Positions 31,111 to 41,028 of a DNA stretch of 64,000 bases are shown here, in pieces. A model generated the notes under the pieces. The model saw only the letters and a list, made by a program, of their open reading frames with translations. It was not told the origin of the DNA and did not search any database. The DNA comes from Saccharicrinis sp963666825 (GTDB lineage: Bacteria > Bacteroidota > Bacteroidia > Bacteroidales > Marinilabiliaceae), in the NCBI GenBank assembly GCA_963666825.2, contig OY763044.2, forward strand, positions 1,488,001-1,552,000. Reading direction: 5' to 3'. Both the position numbers and the translations under genes were made by a program. Each line of letters starts with the position of its first letter. Position 1 is the first letter of the stretch.

Positions 31111-33588
31111 ATGCTAAGATTATATATTCTGGTTTTCTTATTTACTATTGTTAATGTAGTATCTGGTCAGGACAAATCATTAACCGGAACTATCAAAGAC
31201 TCTAAAACAGGAGAGCCTATTCCTTTTACTAATGTTTATATTAAGGGAACAACAATAGGTACAATTTCAGATACAACTGGTTATTTTAAACTTGATTTTG
31301 ATGGTGATTCTGTTGTTTTTTCTGCAATAGGATATTATAAGCAAACCATTAAAGCCAATAGAGGAAAGAAGAATATTACAATTGATTTAGAACCAGAGGT
31401 TGTATCTATAAATGAAGTTAAAGTAAAACCTAATGATGAAAGAATCAGGTGGATTTTAAAGAATGCTGTAGACCAAAAAGAACATAATAATCCCGAAAAA
31501 TATGGCAGATACTCCTATGAAAAGTATTCAAAATGGGATTATGTTTTAAACAATGTAGAAAGGTCTTTAATGAAATCCAACATCTTTAAGGATCATCAAA
31601 GCTTATTTCAAAAATCAGATAATGGTACCTTTTATTTACCCGTTTATTTTTCTGAGCAATTGGTGTATAATGAATATCAACGTCAACCATTAAGAGAAAA
31701 ATCAACTGTTCTAGCTGATAAAACATCCGGATTAGGAGTGCTTAATAGTTATGAATTCAGTGGGTATACCAGTGGTTTAAATGTGAGTCATAATTTTTAT
31801 CAAAACTACATTAAATATTATGAGCAAAATTTTGTTAGTCCCTTAGCCAATAATGGGTGGTTTTATTACAGATACTATTTGGTAGATAGTACCATGGTTG
31901 AGGATACCAAAAACTATAAGGTACTTTTTTATCCCAGACGAAAAGGAGAAAACGTTTTTGAAGGATATATGATCATTGACAATAAACGTTTTGCTATTCA
32001 GGAAATTGAAGCTGAACTATCAGGAGGAAATCAATTGAACTTCATTAAAAATATGAAGGTTAGAAGTGAATATCAATTGGTAGATGATTCTGTAGTATTC
32101 TTTAAAAGTAATCAGTTAAGTGCAGAATTTGATTATTTACCAATAGCTGGAGATTCCACTAAACAAAGATTAGAGCTTATATTTAGTGAAAGTTCTTCAT
32201 TTGATAAAGTACAGATTAATCCTCCTGCAGATGTAGAATTATCGGTTAAAAATATCAGTTACGAATCCATTAAAGATTTAAATTATCGTAAGAGAACGGA
32301 TGATTATTGGGATCAGTATCGCCATAAAAAGCTTTCTGAGGACGATCTTAACAAGTATGCCATCATAGATAGTGTTAATCAGATTAAGACTGTTAAAATG
32401 GCTAATGAACTTGTTGAGATGGGTTTAAATGGCTATTTAGATGTTGGGAAATTTGAACTTGGGCCCTATACTGATTTTGTGCAGTCGAATGAGATTGAAG
32501 GATACCGATTTTATTTTGGAGGTAGAACCAGTTCTGAAATTAGTGAAAACCTTATGTTTTATGGTGGTTTGGGATATGGTACAAATACTAAAATGATTAC
32601 CGGTAGAGGAGGAGTTGGATATCGGTTTAATAATGTAAAAAGGAAAGTTGTAAAATTAGAATATGACGACAGATATATTAGAATGGGTGAAAACCGTAAG
32701 ATTCTATATCTGTATGAAAATATGCTAAGTCCGTCAGAAACAAATTTAGTTTCGAGTATATTATCCAGAGACACATTTGATGAGTTATATCGCCAGCAAG
32801 GAGTTCATTTTGAATATGAAAATGAGTGGCGCACCGGATTAAGTACACGATTTAATTTAGATTACAAAAAACAGCATTCTCCCGAATTTTATCCATTTAT
32901 AATGGATGGAAATGAAGTAGATAATATTCAGGCCTTGGAAGCAGGAGTTAACCTTAGATTATCCTGGAAAGAATCAGTTATTGATGATGGATTTATGAGG
33001 TTTTATGTTTCTTCAGATTATCCAATTCTAAATATTTCTGCCAATGTAGGTCGGGTTGATTACAACAATATCAGTAACTGGTATGGTAAGGTGCATGCAA
33101 CAGTTAAGGCGAAAAAATACTTTGGACAAACCATATTTAATTATGCTTTTGAGGCAGGTAAGGTATTTGGTAAACTTCCGTACACTATGCTCGAAATACC
33201 AAGGGGAAATGAAACCTATGGATATTACAGATATGATTTTAACTTAATAAATTATCTGGAATTTATTCATGATCAGTATATTCATACCTACCTGGATTAT
33301 CATATGAATGGTTTTTTCTTTAACAGGCTTCCGCTATTAAAAAGATTAGGATTGCGAGAAGTTGTTTCAGCCAAAGCTATGATTGGTAGTTTAAATGAAA
33401 AACAATTAGGGGGGATTGAAATGCCTTTAGGCGCAAGCAGTGCCAATGGAACTTATCTGGAAGTTGGAGCAGGTCTTGAAAATGTTTTTAGATTTTTTAG
33501 GGTAGAGGGGATTTGGAGAGTAACACCTAAATCAATTCAAGGTGTTCCTGATTTTGGGATACGTGTATTGTTTGAAATTAAATTGTAA
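31111..33588 (+). CDS. DUF5686 family outer-membrane protein with carboxypeptidase-like regulatory domain
   Basis: 825 residues. A signal peptide (ending NVVSGQ) is followed by a CarboxypepD_reg-like beta-sandwich at about 22-100 (LTGTIKDSKTGEPIPFTNVY, GTISDTTGYFKLDF), as found at the front of TonB-dependent receptors. From about 105 the DUF5686 region begins. The C-terminal ~350 residues alternate aromatic beta strands and end in IRVLFEIKL, which suits an outer-membrane barrel. The function of the family is unknown. It is an isolated gene, convergent with the lacI-type regulator, 23 nt apart. Confidence 0.9.
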   Translation: MLRLYILVFLFTIVNVVSGQDKSLTGTIKDSKTGEPIPFTNVYIKGTTIGTISDTTGYFKLDFDGDSVVFSAIGYYKQTIKANRGKKNITIDLEPEVVSINEVKVKPNDERIRWILKNAVDQKEHNNPEKYGRYSYEKYSKWDYVLNNVERSLMKSNIFKDHQSLFQKSDNGTFYLPVYFSEQLVYNEYQRQPLREKSTVLADKTSGLGVLNSYEFSGYTSGLNVSHNFYQNYIKYYEQNFVSPLANNGWFYYRYYLVDSTMVEDTKNYKVLFYPRRKGENVFEGYMIIDNKRFAIQEIEAELSGGNQLNFIKNMKVRSEYQLVDDSVVFFKSNQLSAEFDYLPIAGDSTKQRLELIFSESSSFDKVQINPPADVELSVKNISYESIKDLNYRKRTDDYWDQYRHKKLSEDDLNKYAIIDSVNQIKTVKMANELVEMGLNGYLDVGKFELGPYTDFVQSNEIEGYRFYFGGRTSSEISENLMFYGGLGYGTNTKMITGRGGVGYRFNNVKRKVVKLEYDDRYIRMGENRKILYLYENMLSPSETNLVSSILSRDTFDELYRQQGVHFEYENEWRTGLSTRFNLDYKKQHSPEFYPFIMDGNEVDNIQALEAGVNLRLSWKESVIDDGFMRFYVSSDYPILNISANVGRVDYNNISNWYGKVHATVKAKKYFGQTIFNYAFEAGKVFGKLPYTMLEIPRGNETYGYYRYDFNLINYLEFIHDQYIHTYLDYHMNGFFFNRLPLLKRLGLREVVSAKAMIGSLNEKQLGGIEMPLGASSANGTYLEVGAGLENVFRFFRVEGIWRVTPKSIQGVPDFGIRVLFEIKL

Positions 33589-33611
33589 GTAAGAAAAAGC
33601 TAATAGAAAAA

Positions 33612-34664
33612 TTAGCATTCAAGGTTTTCGATATTAATAATATCAATAGGTTGATACTCAATTTTTTCAGGTTGAGCGTTGTGAGCAAGATAGTTAAATA
33701 ATCGCTTGAATGTTTTTTCAGCCTGATCAATAGGTCTCTGACTAATTAAAAAATTAATGACGCCTTCTTTTAAAAATTGACTGTTTTTTTCATACACTTC
33801 ATAACCAACAAGAAACAGGTGTTCAAGATTACGTTCTTTTAAGTATTCTGCTATAACAAAAGTACGCGCACTGGAAACCATTATACCTCCGATATTAAGG
33901 TTATTATTAAAAACCCGGTCAAGAGTTTCATATATACCTTTTCTGTCACCACTAGGTACATCCACTGTTATTTTCAAGCCTTTATTACGTTTGCCCGGAT
34001 CCATAAAGTAGCTCATAAACCCTTGGTTACGCAAATTCAGGTGGATTAAATTATCAATGTCTTTAGCTATATTGACAATAAGAATATCTTTATCTTCTTC
34101 TACACCAACATCCATGATACTTGCAGCCACGCGTCCTCCTTTTCGGGCGTTTTCACCAATAAAGGTCAATGCGTTTGTTTCCTCAATATTAGTGTCAATA
34201 TAAGTGTATGGAATAGATAAATCATCTAATTTATAGCACAACTCTATGGTTTCATTTTTAAGGATAGGAGCTATGATAACACCTTCAGGTTGCCAATCGA
34301 TTAACTCAGCTGCCTTTTGCATAAAATCTTCAGCACTATGCATTTCATAGTTGAAGTATTTTACATTTGAAATAAAAGGAGTAGTGGATTCTTTGCCTAG
34401 TTCAATCCCTTTGGGATGTTCTTCCCAAAACAGATTGTTGCCTGTACTTAATGGCAATAAAACAGCAATTTTATATGATGTAGGTGATTTAAGTGCACGA
34501 GCAGCAATATTAGGCTGATAGTTAAGCTTTTTAGCGATGGCTAAAACTTTTTCTTTAGTTTCTGCTTTAACCTCACCTCTGTTGTGTAAAACTCTGTCAA
34601 CTGTTCCAATTGAAACACCAGCTTTTTGTGCAATATCTTTTATCCTTACTGTTTTTACAGGCAT
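33612..34664 (-). CDS. LacI family transcriptional regulator of the hexuronate operon
   Basis: 350 residues. The N-terminal HTH (VRIKDIAQKAGVSIGTVDRV) and hinge (LNYQPNIAARAL) are standard LacI. The periplasmic-binding-protein fold follows, beginning at YKIAVLLPLSTGNN. It is the last gene of the minus-strand kdgK-eda-SDR-uxuA-MFS set and probably represses it until a hexuronate intermediate binds. The usual hinge LAxxL reads IAARALKSP. Palindromes at 39294-39334 and 40718 are candidate operators. Confidence 0.92.
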   Translation of the reverse strand: MPVKTVRIKDIAQKAGVSIGTVDRVLHNRGEVKAETKEKVLAIAKKLNYQPNIAARALKSPTSYKIAVLLPLSTGNNLFWEEHPKGIELGKESTTPFISNVKYFNYEMHSAEDFMQKAAELIDWQPEGVIIAPILKNETIELCYKLDDLSIPYTYIDTNIEETNALTFIGENARKGGRVAASIMDVGVEEDKDILIVNIAKDIDNLIHLNLRNQGFMSYFMDPGKRNKGLKITVDVPSGDRKGIYETLDRVFNNNLNIGGIMVSSARTFVIAEYLKERNLEHLFLVGYEVYEKNSQFLKEGVINFLISQRPIDQAEKTFKRLFNYLAHNAQPEKIEYQPIDIINIENLEC

Positions 34665-34718
34665 AGCTATTATAAAATATAGCCTGATTTATAATTAAAT
34701 CAGGCTATAAAAGTATAT

Positions 34719-36173
34719 TTATTGTTTATAAGAAACTGGTTTGTAGTGAGGAACAAGAACTTTCATTATTGCCCAACCAATTAAATATGCTACCGCACAA
34801 ATTGAGAAAATAATTAAATAACCTGCTTCAATTCCTTCAAATCCCATGAATTTCATATTAGTTCTGGCTGCAAAATCAAATAGCATACCTGAACCTTTAT
34901 TGATACAGAAAGAACCTAATCCTCCTGCCATACCACCGATACCTGTAATAGTAGCAATAGCAGATTTAGGGAACATATCTCCAATTGTTGAGAAGATATT
35001 TGCTGACCAAGCCTGGTGAGCCGCACCTGCTATACCAATAATAATAATTGGGAACCAATATGAATGATGACCTAATGGTTGTGCAAACAAAGCCAATAGA
35101 GGGAAGAATGCAAAAATAAGCATTGATTTCATACGACCAGCGTAAGGATTCATTCCTTTCTTCTCAACAAAGAAAGTAGGTAAATATCCACCAATAATAG
35201 ATAGAAGAGTAATAGCGTATAATACAAATAATAAGATTTGAGCCATTGTATTATCTGAAGCTAATCCATATACATCACTTAAATATGCAGGTGTCCAGAA
35301 TAAGTAAAACCACCATACTCCGTCAGTCATAAATTTACCAACGATGAATGACCATGCTTGTTTATATGAAAAGATCTTAAAGAAAGGAATCTGAATAGCA
35401 TCAGCTTCTTTGGCTGTTGTATCATTTTCATCATGATCCTGGTTAATATATGCTAACTCTGCAGCATTAACCTTTGGATGATCACTTGGTTTTTTATACA
35501 TGAATTCCCAGAATCCCATCCAAACAAAACCAAGAGCACCAATGATGATAAATGCCATTTCCCATCCAAAATGAGAAGCAATTAATGGAATTGTTAATGG
35601 AGCTCCTAATGCACCAACAGTAGCACCTGCATTAAAAATACTTGTAGCATAAGCTCTATCCTTTTTAGGGAAGTATTCAGCTGTTGTTTTAATAGCAGCA
35701 GGGAAGTTACCAGCTTCACCAATAGCTAAAACAAAACGTGCAAAAATAAATAGAACTACACTCACATTCATCACTCTTGAAACGTTTTCAACAGTACTGA
35801 TTGCTTCTTTAGCACCATGGAAACCTACAAACCATTCGCCTGCAACAATTCCTGAAGTTGCAATTCCACAAAATGCGTGTAGCACAGCACCTACAGACCA
35901 TACTCCAATAGCCCATAAGAATCCTTTTTTTGTTCCCATCCAGTCTACAAATCTACCAGCAACTAATAGACCTATAGCATAAAAAACTGAGAACCATGCT
36001 GTAATGTTTCCGTAATCACCGTTTGACCAGTGAAATTCAGGTGCGATAAAATCCTTCCACGTGAGTGATAATACCTGACGATCCATATAATTGATCGTCG
36101 TGGCAAAAAATAGTAACGAACAGATAGCCCATCTGTATTTCGTCATGTTTTCTTTAATTTGACTAGCAGACAT
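34719..36173 (-). CDS. MFS transporter, hexuronate (ExuT-like, ACS family)
   Basis: 484 residues with twelve TM helices. TM1 contains INYMDRQVLSLTW, the anion:cation symporter signature in ExuT/GudP relatives, followed by the loop-2 motif GRFVDWMGTKKGF. It should import glucuronate or galacturonate, or an oligomer-derived uronate, with protons. Residues near 100-150 contain an extra loop (VAGEWFVGFHGAKEAIS) seen in Bacteroidota members. It lies between uxuA (25 nt) and the lacI-type gene (54 nt), inside a uronate operon, which supports the substrate. Confidence 0.9.
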   Translation of the reverse strand: MSASQIKENMTKYRWAICSLLFFATTINYMDRQVLSLTWKDFIAPEFHWSNGDYGNITAWFSVFYAIGLLVAGRFVDWMGTKKGFLWAIGVWSVGAVLHAFCGIATSGIVAGEWFVGFHGAKEAISTVENVSRVMNVSVVLFIFARFVLAIGEAGNFPAAIKTTAEYFPKKDRAYATSIFNAGATVGALGAPLTIPLIASHFGWEMAFIIIGALGFVWMGFWEFMYKKPSDHPKVNAAELAYINQDHDENDTTAKEADAIQIPFFKIFSYKQAWSFIVGKFMTDGVWWFYLFWTPAYLSDVYGLASDNTMAQILLFVLYAITLLSIIGGYLPTFFVEKKGMNPYAGRMKSMLIFAFFPLLALFAQPLGHHSYWFPIIIIGIAGAAHQAWSANIFSTIGDMFPKSAIATITGIGGMAGGLGSFCINKGSGMLFDFAARTNMKFMGFEGIEAGYLIIFSICAVAYLIGWAIMKVLVPHYKPVSYKQ

Positions 36174-36198
36174 TAACTTTAATTTTTAGATTTATTTA

Positions 36199-37386
36199 TT
36201 AAATGTTTATACTTCTTCTAATTCCTAATTCCAATCCTCTAATTTCAGCTAATCCTTTCATTCTACCATATAAAGAATATCCCGGATTGTTGTCATGACC
36301 AATATCTCCTAACATCTGATGTCCGTGATCCGGACGAACAGGGATAGAAAAGTCATATCTACCTTCATTTTTACGTCTTTCTTCTTCTAATACAATGGTT
36401 TTTAATACTGAATAAATATCTACATCTCCATCAAAAAGCATATCCTCACTAAAATTGTGATCTGTATCACGACTAACATTTCTTAAGTGAGCAAAATTAA
36501 TACGAGGAGCTAATTCTTTAGCCATTACAGAAAGATCATTAAAATATCCTGCACCCCATGAACCTGTACATAATGTTACTCCATTTGAAATAGAATCTAC
36601 AGTACTTATAATATCCTTAGCATCTTCTAATGTGCTAACTACACGAGGTAAACCCAATAAGCCCCAAGGTGGATCATCAGGGTGAATAGCCATTCTAACA
36701 CCAGATTGCTCTGCAACTGGAATTATTGCATTTAAAAAATCAAGAAGATGTTTTTTTAATAGTTTGTCATCAATGTTTTTATAGGCGTCTAATACTGACT
36801 GAAATTGCTCTAATGTATAGCTTTCTTCAGCCCCTGGTAATCCTTTGATAACAGTATTGGTTAATACTTCTTTTCCTGCTTCATCCAAACTTTCAAAATA
36901 TTCTTTTGCTTCGTTTAGGATTTTTTCAGTGTAATCATTTTCTGCATTTGGTCTTTTTAAAATATAGATGTCAAAAGCAGCAAATACTTTTTGTTGATAT
37001 ATTAATGCAAAAGAACCTTCTTTTGCTTTGTAATTCAAATTTGTACGAGACCAATCAAGTACCGGCATGAAATTATAACAAACAGTTTGAATTCCACATT
37101 CGCCTAAATTCTTAATTGACTCCTGGTAATTTTTTGTATATAATTCCCAGTTCCCTGTTTGTTTTTTTATGTCTTCGTGAACAGGAACACTTTCAACTAC
37201 AGACCAAGATAGACCTTGTTCTTCTATCATGTTTTTTCGACTAAGAATTTCTTCTTTAGTCCAAACTTCTCCATTAGGAATGTGATGAAGTGCAGTAACA
37301 ATACCAGTTGCGCCTGTTTGCTTGATGTCATTAAGTGTGATTCGATCGTTAGGACCGTACCAACGCCATGTTTGTTCTATAGCCAT
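36199..37386 (-). CDS. uxuA: Mannonate dehydratase
   Basis: 395 residues, the normal length of UxuA. It dehydrates D-mannonate to 2-keto-3-deoxygluconate. Family motifs include EQTWRWYGPNDRI at the N-terminus, VCYNFMPVLDWSRT, MAIHPDDPPWGLLGLPR and RPDHGHQMLGDIG near the C-terminus, with His, Cys and Asp residues that bind Mn2+. Its neighbours supply the preceding oxidoreductase and the following kinase and aldolase. Glucuronate isomerase (UxaC), needed to make fructuronate, is not in the window. Confidence 0.97.
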   Translation of the reverse strand: MAIEQTWRWYGPNDRITLNDIKQTGATGIVTALHHIPNGEVWTKEEILSRKNMIEEQGLSWSVVESVPVHEDIKKQTGNWELYTKNYQESIKNLGECGIQTVCYNFMPVLDWSRTNLNYKAKEGSFALIYQQKVFAAFDIYILKRPNAENDYTEKILNEAKEYFESLDEAGKEVLTNTVIKGLPGAEESYTLEQFQSVLDAYKNIDDKLLKKHLLDFLNAIIPVAEQSGVRMAIHPDDPPWGLLGLPRVVSTLEDAKDIISTVDSISNGVTLCTGSWGAGYFNDLSVMAKELAPRINFAHLRNVSRDTDHNFSEDMLFDGDVDIYSVLKTIVLEEERRKNEGRYDFSIPVRPDHGHQMLGDIGHDNNPGYSLYGRMKGLAEIRGLELGIRRSINI

Positions 37387-37513
37387 CGTTATACTTTTTA
37401 AAGCATTTATTTATGCATATTATTGATATAAATTTTCACCGTAAATGTATAAATATGTAAAAATCCAGACCAATATAACTTATATTTTTAATTCCTGTAA
37501 AGTAAATTTATAT

Positions 37514-38356
37514 TTATACACCAGAGTATGCACTAAATCCACCATCTACAGGGATAACTACACCTGTCACAAAATTTGCCCAATCGGATAATAGATAAAG
37601 CATGGTTCCAGTTAATTCTTCTGGTTCGCCATATCTTTCCATTGGAGTATTTCTTATAATTTTTTCACCACGAGGAGTTGATTCTCCTGTTTTTTCATCA
37701 ATAAGTAAGAATCGGTTTTGGTTTGTTAGAAGGAAGCCCGGTGCAATAGCGTTAACTCTGATTCCTGTTTTTGCAAAGTGAACAGCCAACCATTGAGTAA
37801 AGTTATTGATAGCCGCTTTTGCTGCCGAATATGCCGGAATTTTAGTCAATGGAGTGTATGAATTCATTGACGATACATTAATGATTGATCCGGCTTTTTT
37901 ATCAATCATATCTTTGGCAAATACCATTGTTGGAAGCAGAGTTCCCTGAAAGTTTAATGCAAATACTTTATCAAAACCTTCCATCTCTAATCCAAAGAAA
38001 GTGTCTTCCAAATTCTCCAGATATTCTTCCGTTAAGAATTCTGCTTTAGTAGTTGCATTAGCTGCATTACCACCTGCTCCGTTAATTAAATAATCAATAG
38101 AACCAAGCTCTTCATTGATTATTAATTTAGCAGAGTTTAAAGATGCTTTATCTAAAACGTTTGCTGAAATTCCTATAGATTCTGTTTTGTAGGTTTCTTT
38201 GATTTTGGCAGCTACTTTTTGTGCTGCTTCAAGATTTAGATCTAAAATTGCTGTTTTAATACCTTGTGAAGCAAGACTTTTGGCCATTGTTGAGCACAAT
38301 ACACCTCCGCCTCCGGTAATTACTGCAACTTTATTTTGAAGATTTAAGGGAGTCAT
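37514..38356 (-). CDS. SDR family oxidoreductase, probable D-mannonate oxidoreductase
   Basis: 280 residues from ATG 38356. A longer frame from 38464 overlaps the aldolase gene and adds no SDR sequence. The Rossmann motif is VAVITGGGGVLCSTMA; the catalytic Ser is in NVSSMNSYT, and Tyr/Lys are in YSAAKAA. It ends in a family-typical VIPVDGGFSAYSGV. In Bacteroidota uronate operons this SDR reduces fructuronate to mannonate in place of the long-chain UxuB. Position between eda and uxuA supports this. A 2-keto-3-deoxygluconate dehydrogenase role (KduD-like) is the main alternative. Confidence 0.9.
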   Translation of the reverse strand: MTPLNLQNKVAVITGGGGVLCSTMAKSLASQGIKTAILDLNLEAAQKVAAKIKETYKTESIGISANVLDKASLNSAKLIINEELGSIDYLINGAGGNAANATTKAEFLTEEYLENLEDTFFGLEMEGFDKVFALNFQGTLLPTMVFAKDMIDKKAGSIINVSSMNSYTPLTKIPAYSAAKAAINNFTQWLAVHFAKTGIRVNAIAPGFLLTNQNRFLLIDEKTGESTPRGEKIIRNTPMERYGEPEELTGTMLYLLSDWANFVTGVVIPVDGGFSAYSGV

Positions 38357-38444
38357 ACTTTTTAAATTGGAAGATACAAAGTATAAAGACATTTTAATCA
38401 AACAGCAAATTTGTCTATATACTTTGTATCTTAATATGTTGAGA

Positions 38445-39116
38445 TTATTTTCTGGCAGATTCAATGTTTGCCATTAACTGTTTTACAAGTTCAGTTAATG
38501 CGTTCCAATCTTTGTTTGCCATAACATCTTTAGGGAATAAGTTAGAACCCATTCCAACACATGTTACACCTGCAGCAAACCATTTTTCAAGATTTTCTTT
38601 AGAAGTATCAACACCACCTGTTGGCATAATATCAGTCCAAGGCATTGGCGCTTTTACTGCTTTGATAAATGATGGACCACCTACTTCTGAAGCTGGGAAA
38701 CACTTAACAAGGTCAGAACCTAATTCCTGAGCTTTGTTAATTTCTGAAATTGTTCCACAACCTGGAGACCACATTACTTTTCTACGGTTACAAATCTTTG
38801 CCATGTTCTCGTTTAATAATGGAGAAACAATAAAGTTTGCACCTAATTGAATATATAAAGCTGTAGTAGCTTCTTCAACGATAGAACCTGCTCCTAAAAT
38901 CATTCCAGGAAGGTTTTCAAGAGCATATTTGTTTAACTCACCGAATACTTCGTGAGCGAAATCACCTCTGTTTACAAACTCAAAAACGCGGATACCGCCA
39001 TCATAACATGATTTTAGAACCGCTTTACATACTTCAATGTCATTGTTGAAAAATACAGGAACAACACCTGTTTCCTTCATTGCTTGAAATACCTCTAGTT
39101 TTGTATATTTTGCCAT
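38445..39116 (-). CDS. eda: 2-keto-3-deoxy-6-phosphogluconate aldolase
   Basis: 223 residues. It cleaves KDPG to pyruvate and glyceraldehyde 3-phosphate. The Schiff-base lysine is in LVKCFPASEVGG; GAGSIVEEATTALYIQLGANFIVSP and MPTGGV are the substrate-binding and phosphate-binding loops. It also aligns with bifunctional 4-hydroxy-2-oxoglutarate aldolases. It is separated from the downstream SDR by 88 nt and from the upstream kinase by 321 nt. The latter gap carries palindromes that could be LacI-type operators, so there may be an internal promoter. Confidence 0.95.
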   Translation of the reverse strand: MAKYTKLEVFQAMKETGVVPVFFNNDIEVCKAVLKSCYDGGIRVFEFVNRGDFAHEVFGELNKYALENLPGMILGAGSIVEEATTALYIQLGANFIVSPLLNENMAKICNRRKVMWSPGCGTISEINKAQELGSDLVKCFPASEVGGPSFIKAVKAPMPWTDIMPTGGVDTSKENLEKWFAAGVTCVGMGSNLFPKDVMANKDWNALTELVKQLMANIESARK

Positions 39117-39437
39117 TATATTATAGATAATTATTTTATTAAAAACTGATGATAGATTGAAGAAGCTGATCCAGAGGTGTTGATGAAAAAGTTTTTTGTG
39201 CCCGGAAAACTTCCCCCTTTAAATGTTCTATCAATCTATCATCCAAATAAATCCAAAAATGTTTTACAAAGTGTTCAAAAACAACTAAGCATTACATACG
39301 ATTGTATGTTTGTTGCGATAGTACGTTTACTATCTTTTCAAAAACTAAATAATTCTTCAAAAACTTTATTTACGACACATTATATATTTGGATGTTGTAT
39401 GTTGCAAAATTGTTTCTGAAACACTTTATATTAAAAT
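39117..39437 (-). promoter_or_regulatory. eda upstream region with two palindromes
   Basis: Two inverted repeats lie 7 nt apart: ACATAC-gatt-GTATGT (39294-39309) and GATAGTA-cgtt-TACTATC (39317-39334). Either could bind a LacI-family dimer. They stand about 180-220 nt upstream of the eda start. No gene is seen in this gap. Confidence 0.4.
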
Positions 39438-40475
39438 TTATCTTGATACTCTACCAGATGCATCACCACCCATAAGTTTTTCAACCTCTTCTACAGTAGC
39501 AAGGTTGTAATCACCATGAATTGTGTGTTTTAAGCATGATGCAGCAGTAGCAAATTCAATAGCTTTTTGATCGTCACCTACATAAGTAAGTAATCCGTAA
39601 ATTAATCCACCCATAAATGAGTCACCACCACCTACACGGTCAACAATGTGAGTGATATCATAATCAGCAGCTTTAAATAATTCTTTACCATCATATAAAA
39701 CTCCTGACCAAGTATTGTGGTTAGCATTTACAGATCCACGTAAAGTTGTAATTACTTTTTTAACACGTGGAAATTGAGTCATAATTTGTTGAGATACACT
39801 TCTGTATGCTTCAGCATCAACGTGTCCTCCTGTAATATCTACACCTTCTGGTTTAATACCTAAAACCATTTCAGCATCTTCTTCGTTACCTAAAACGATA
39901 TCGCAACCAGCAACTAATTCTGGCATTACTTCAGATGCAGTTTTACCATATTTCCAAAGGTTTTTTCTATAGTTAAGGTCAGTAGAAACTGTTACCCCTA
40001 ATTTGTTAGCAACTTTAATTGCTTCAAGACAAGCGTCTGCAGCTCCTTGAGAAACAGCAGGAGTAATACCTGTCCAGTGGAAGAAATCAGCATCTTTTAA
40101 TACTTCTTCCCAGTTTACCATACCTGGCTTAATTTCAGAAAAAGCAGAAAAAGCTCTATCGTAAACAACTTTACTAGCACGAGCTACAGCTCCGGTTTCT
40201 AAATAATAAGTACCTAATCTGTCACCTCCGTATACAATGTTATCTACGTTTACAGAATGCTTAAGTAGATCCATTTTACAAGCTTTACCAATATCATTTT
40301 TTGGTAAACGTGTTACAAATGATACATCAATACCATAGTTTGCCAATGAAACAGCAACGTTCGCTTCTCCACCACCGAATGAAGCTTTATACGATGTAGC
40401 CTGAGAAAAACGTTGATACTCAGGAGTTGCAAAACGGAGCATGATTTCTCCAAAGGTTACTACTTTTTTAGCCAT
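39438..40475 (-). CDS. kdgK: 2-keto-3-deoxygluconate kinase (PfkB family)
   Basis: 345 residues. It phosphorylates KDG to KDPG using ATP. PfkB motifs are FGGGEANVAVSLANYG near residue 35 and RVGGGDSFMGGLIYGL near the C-terminus, the latter holding the catalytic Asp (GGGDSF). The start MAKKVVTFGEIMLRF is typical of KdgK. It is the first gene of the uronate set on the minus strand. The 550-nt gap upstream contains a CGTTAACG palindrome at 40718-40725 that may be an operator. Confidence 0.95.
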   Translation of the reverse strand: MAKKVVTFGEIMLRFATPEYQRFSQATSYKASFGGGEANVAVSLANYGIDVSFVTRLPKNDIGKACKMDLLKHSVNVDNIVYGGDRLGTYYLETGAVARASKVVYDRAFSAFSEIKPGMVNWEEVLKDADFFHWTGITPAVSQGAADACLEAIKVANKLGVTVSTDLNYRKNLWKYGKTASEVMPELVAGCDIVLGNEEDAEMVLGIKPEGVDITGGHVDAEAYRSVSQQIMTQFPRVKKVITTLRGSVNANHNTWSGVLYDGKELFKAADYDITHIVDRVGGGDSFMGGLIYGLLTYVGDDQKAIEFATAASCLKHTIHGDYNLATVEEVEKLMGGDASGRVSR

Positions 40476-41028
40476 TGTTTATTTTATTAAAATTAAAGTT
40501 GATATTATTCTATATAATTATTCTTCGGTAACCTTAACGGAGCCTTAAACTTTAAAGTCAAATTGTATATTATTTTAGTCATTTAAAGTAATATGTCAAT
40601 ATGATTTGTGGCTTTAATTACTATAATTTGCATTATTTCAATGTTGTATATGTTAATATTCTCAAAAATCTAACTTCTATATAACATTTATTTAATAAAA
40701 TTATCTTTTTAAAAAACCGTTAACGAACACGAAAGTATAAAACATTTTTTAATTACCAAAATTTTTAACATTTAGTTGATATGGCTGTTTTTAATCGTAA
40801 TATTTCATTGTGTGAAAATCATAGTGTTGGTATGTTGTAGATATACAGTGATTTGAGTAATTTGTATTTTGTTCAGATGTACGTCTGTTTTTAAAAGGGT
40901 GCTTGTTGAAAAAAGTGTTATTTATTTTCGTTAAAGTTAACGATGTGTAATTTTGTGTTTAGTTTTAAATGTATTTAATTATTACATCGAAGGTCAATTG
41001 ATGTATATTCGTTGCAAATTTAATTTGA
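40476..41028. promoter_or_regulatory. Divergent control region between kdgK and helicase gene
   Basis: 553 nt of AT-rich DNA with no gene. CGTTAACG (40718-40725, in ACCGTTAACGAACA) and CGTTAAAGTTAACG near 40930 are similar palindromic cores that could be LacI-type operators. Both divergent promoters must lie here; no single -7 element is decisive. Confidence 0.4.

Noticed and set aside
38357..38464. N-terminal extension of the SDR gene
   Set aside because: It overlaps the upstream aldolase gene and places non-SDR sequence before the Rossmann start.
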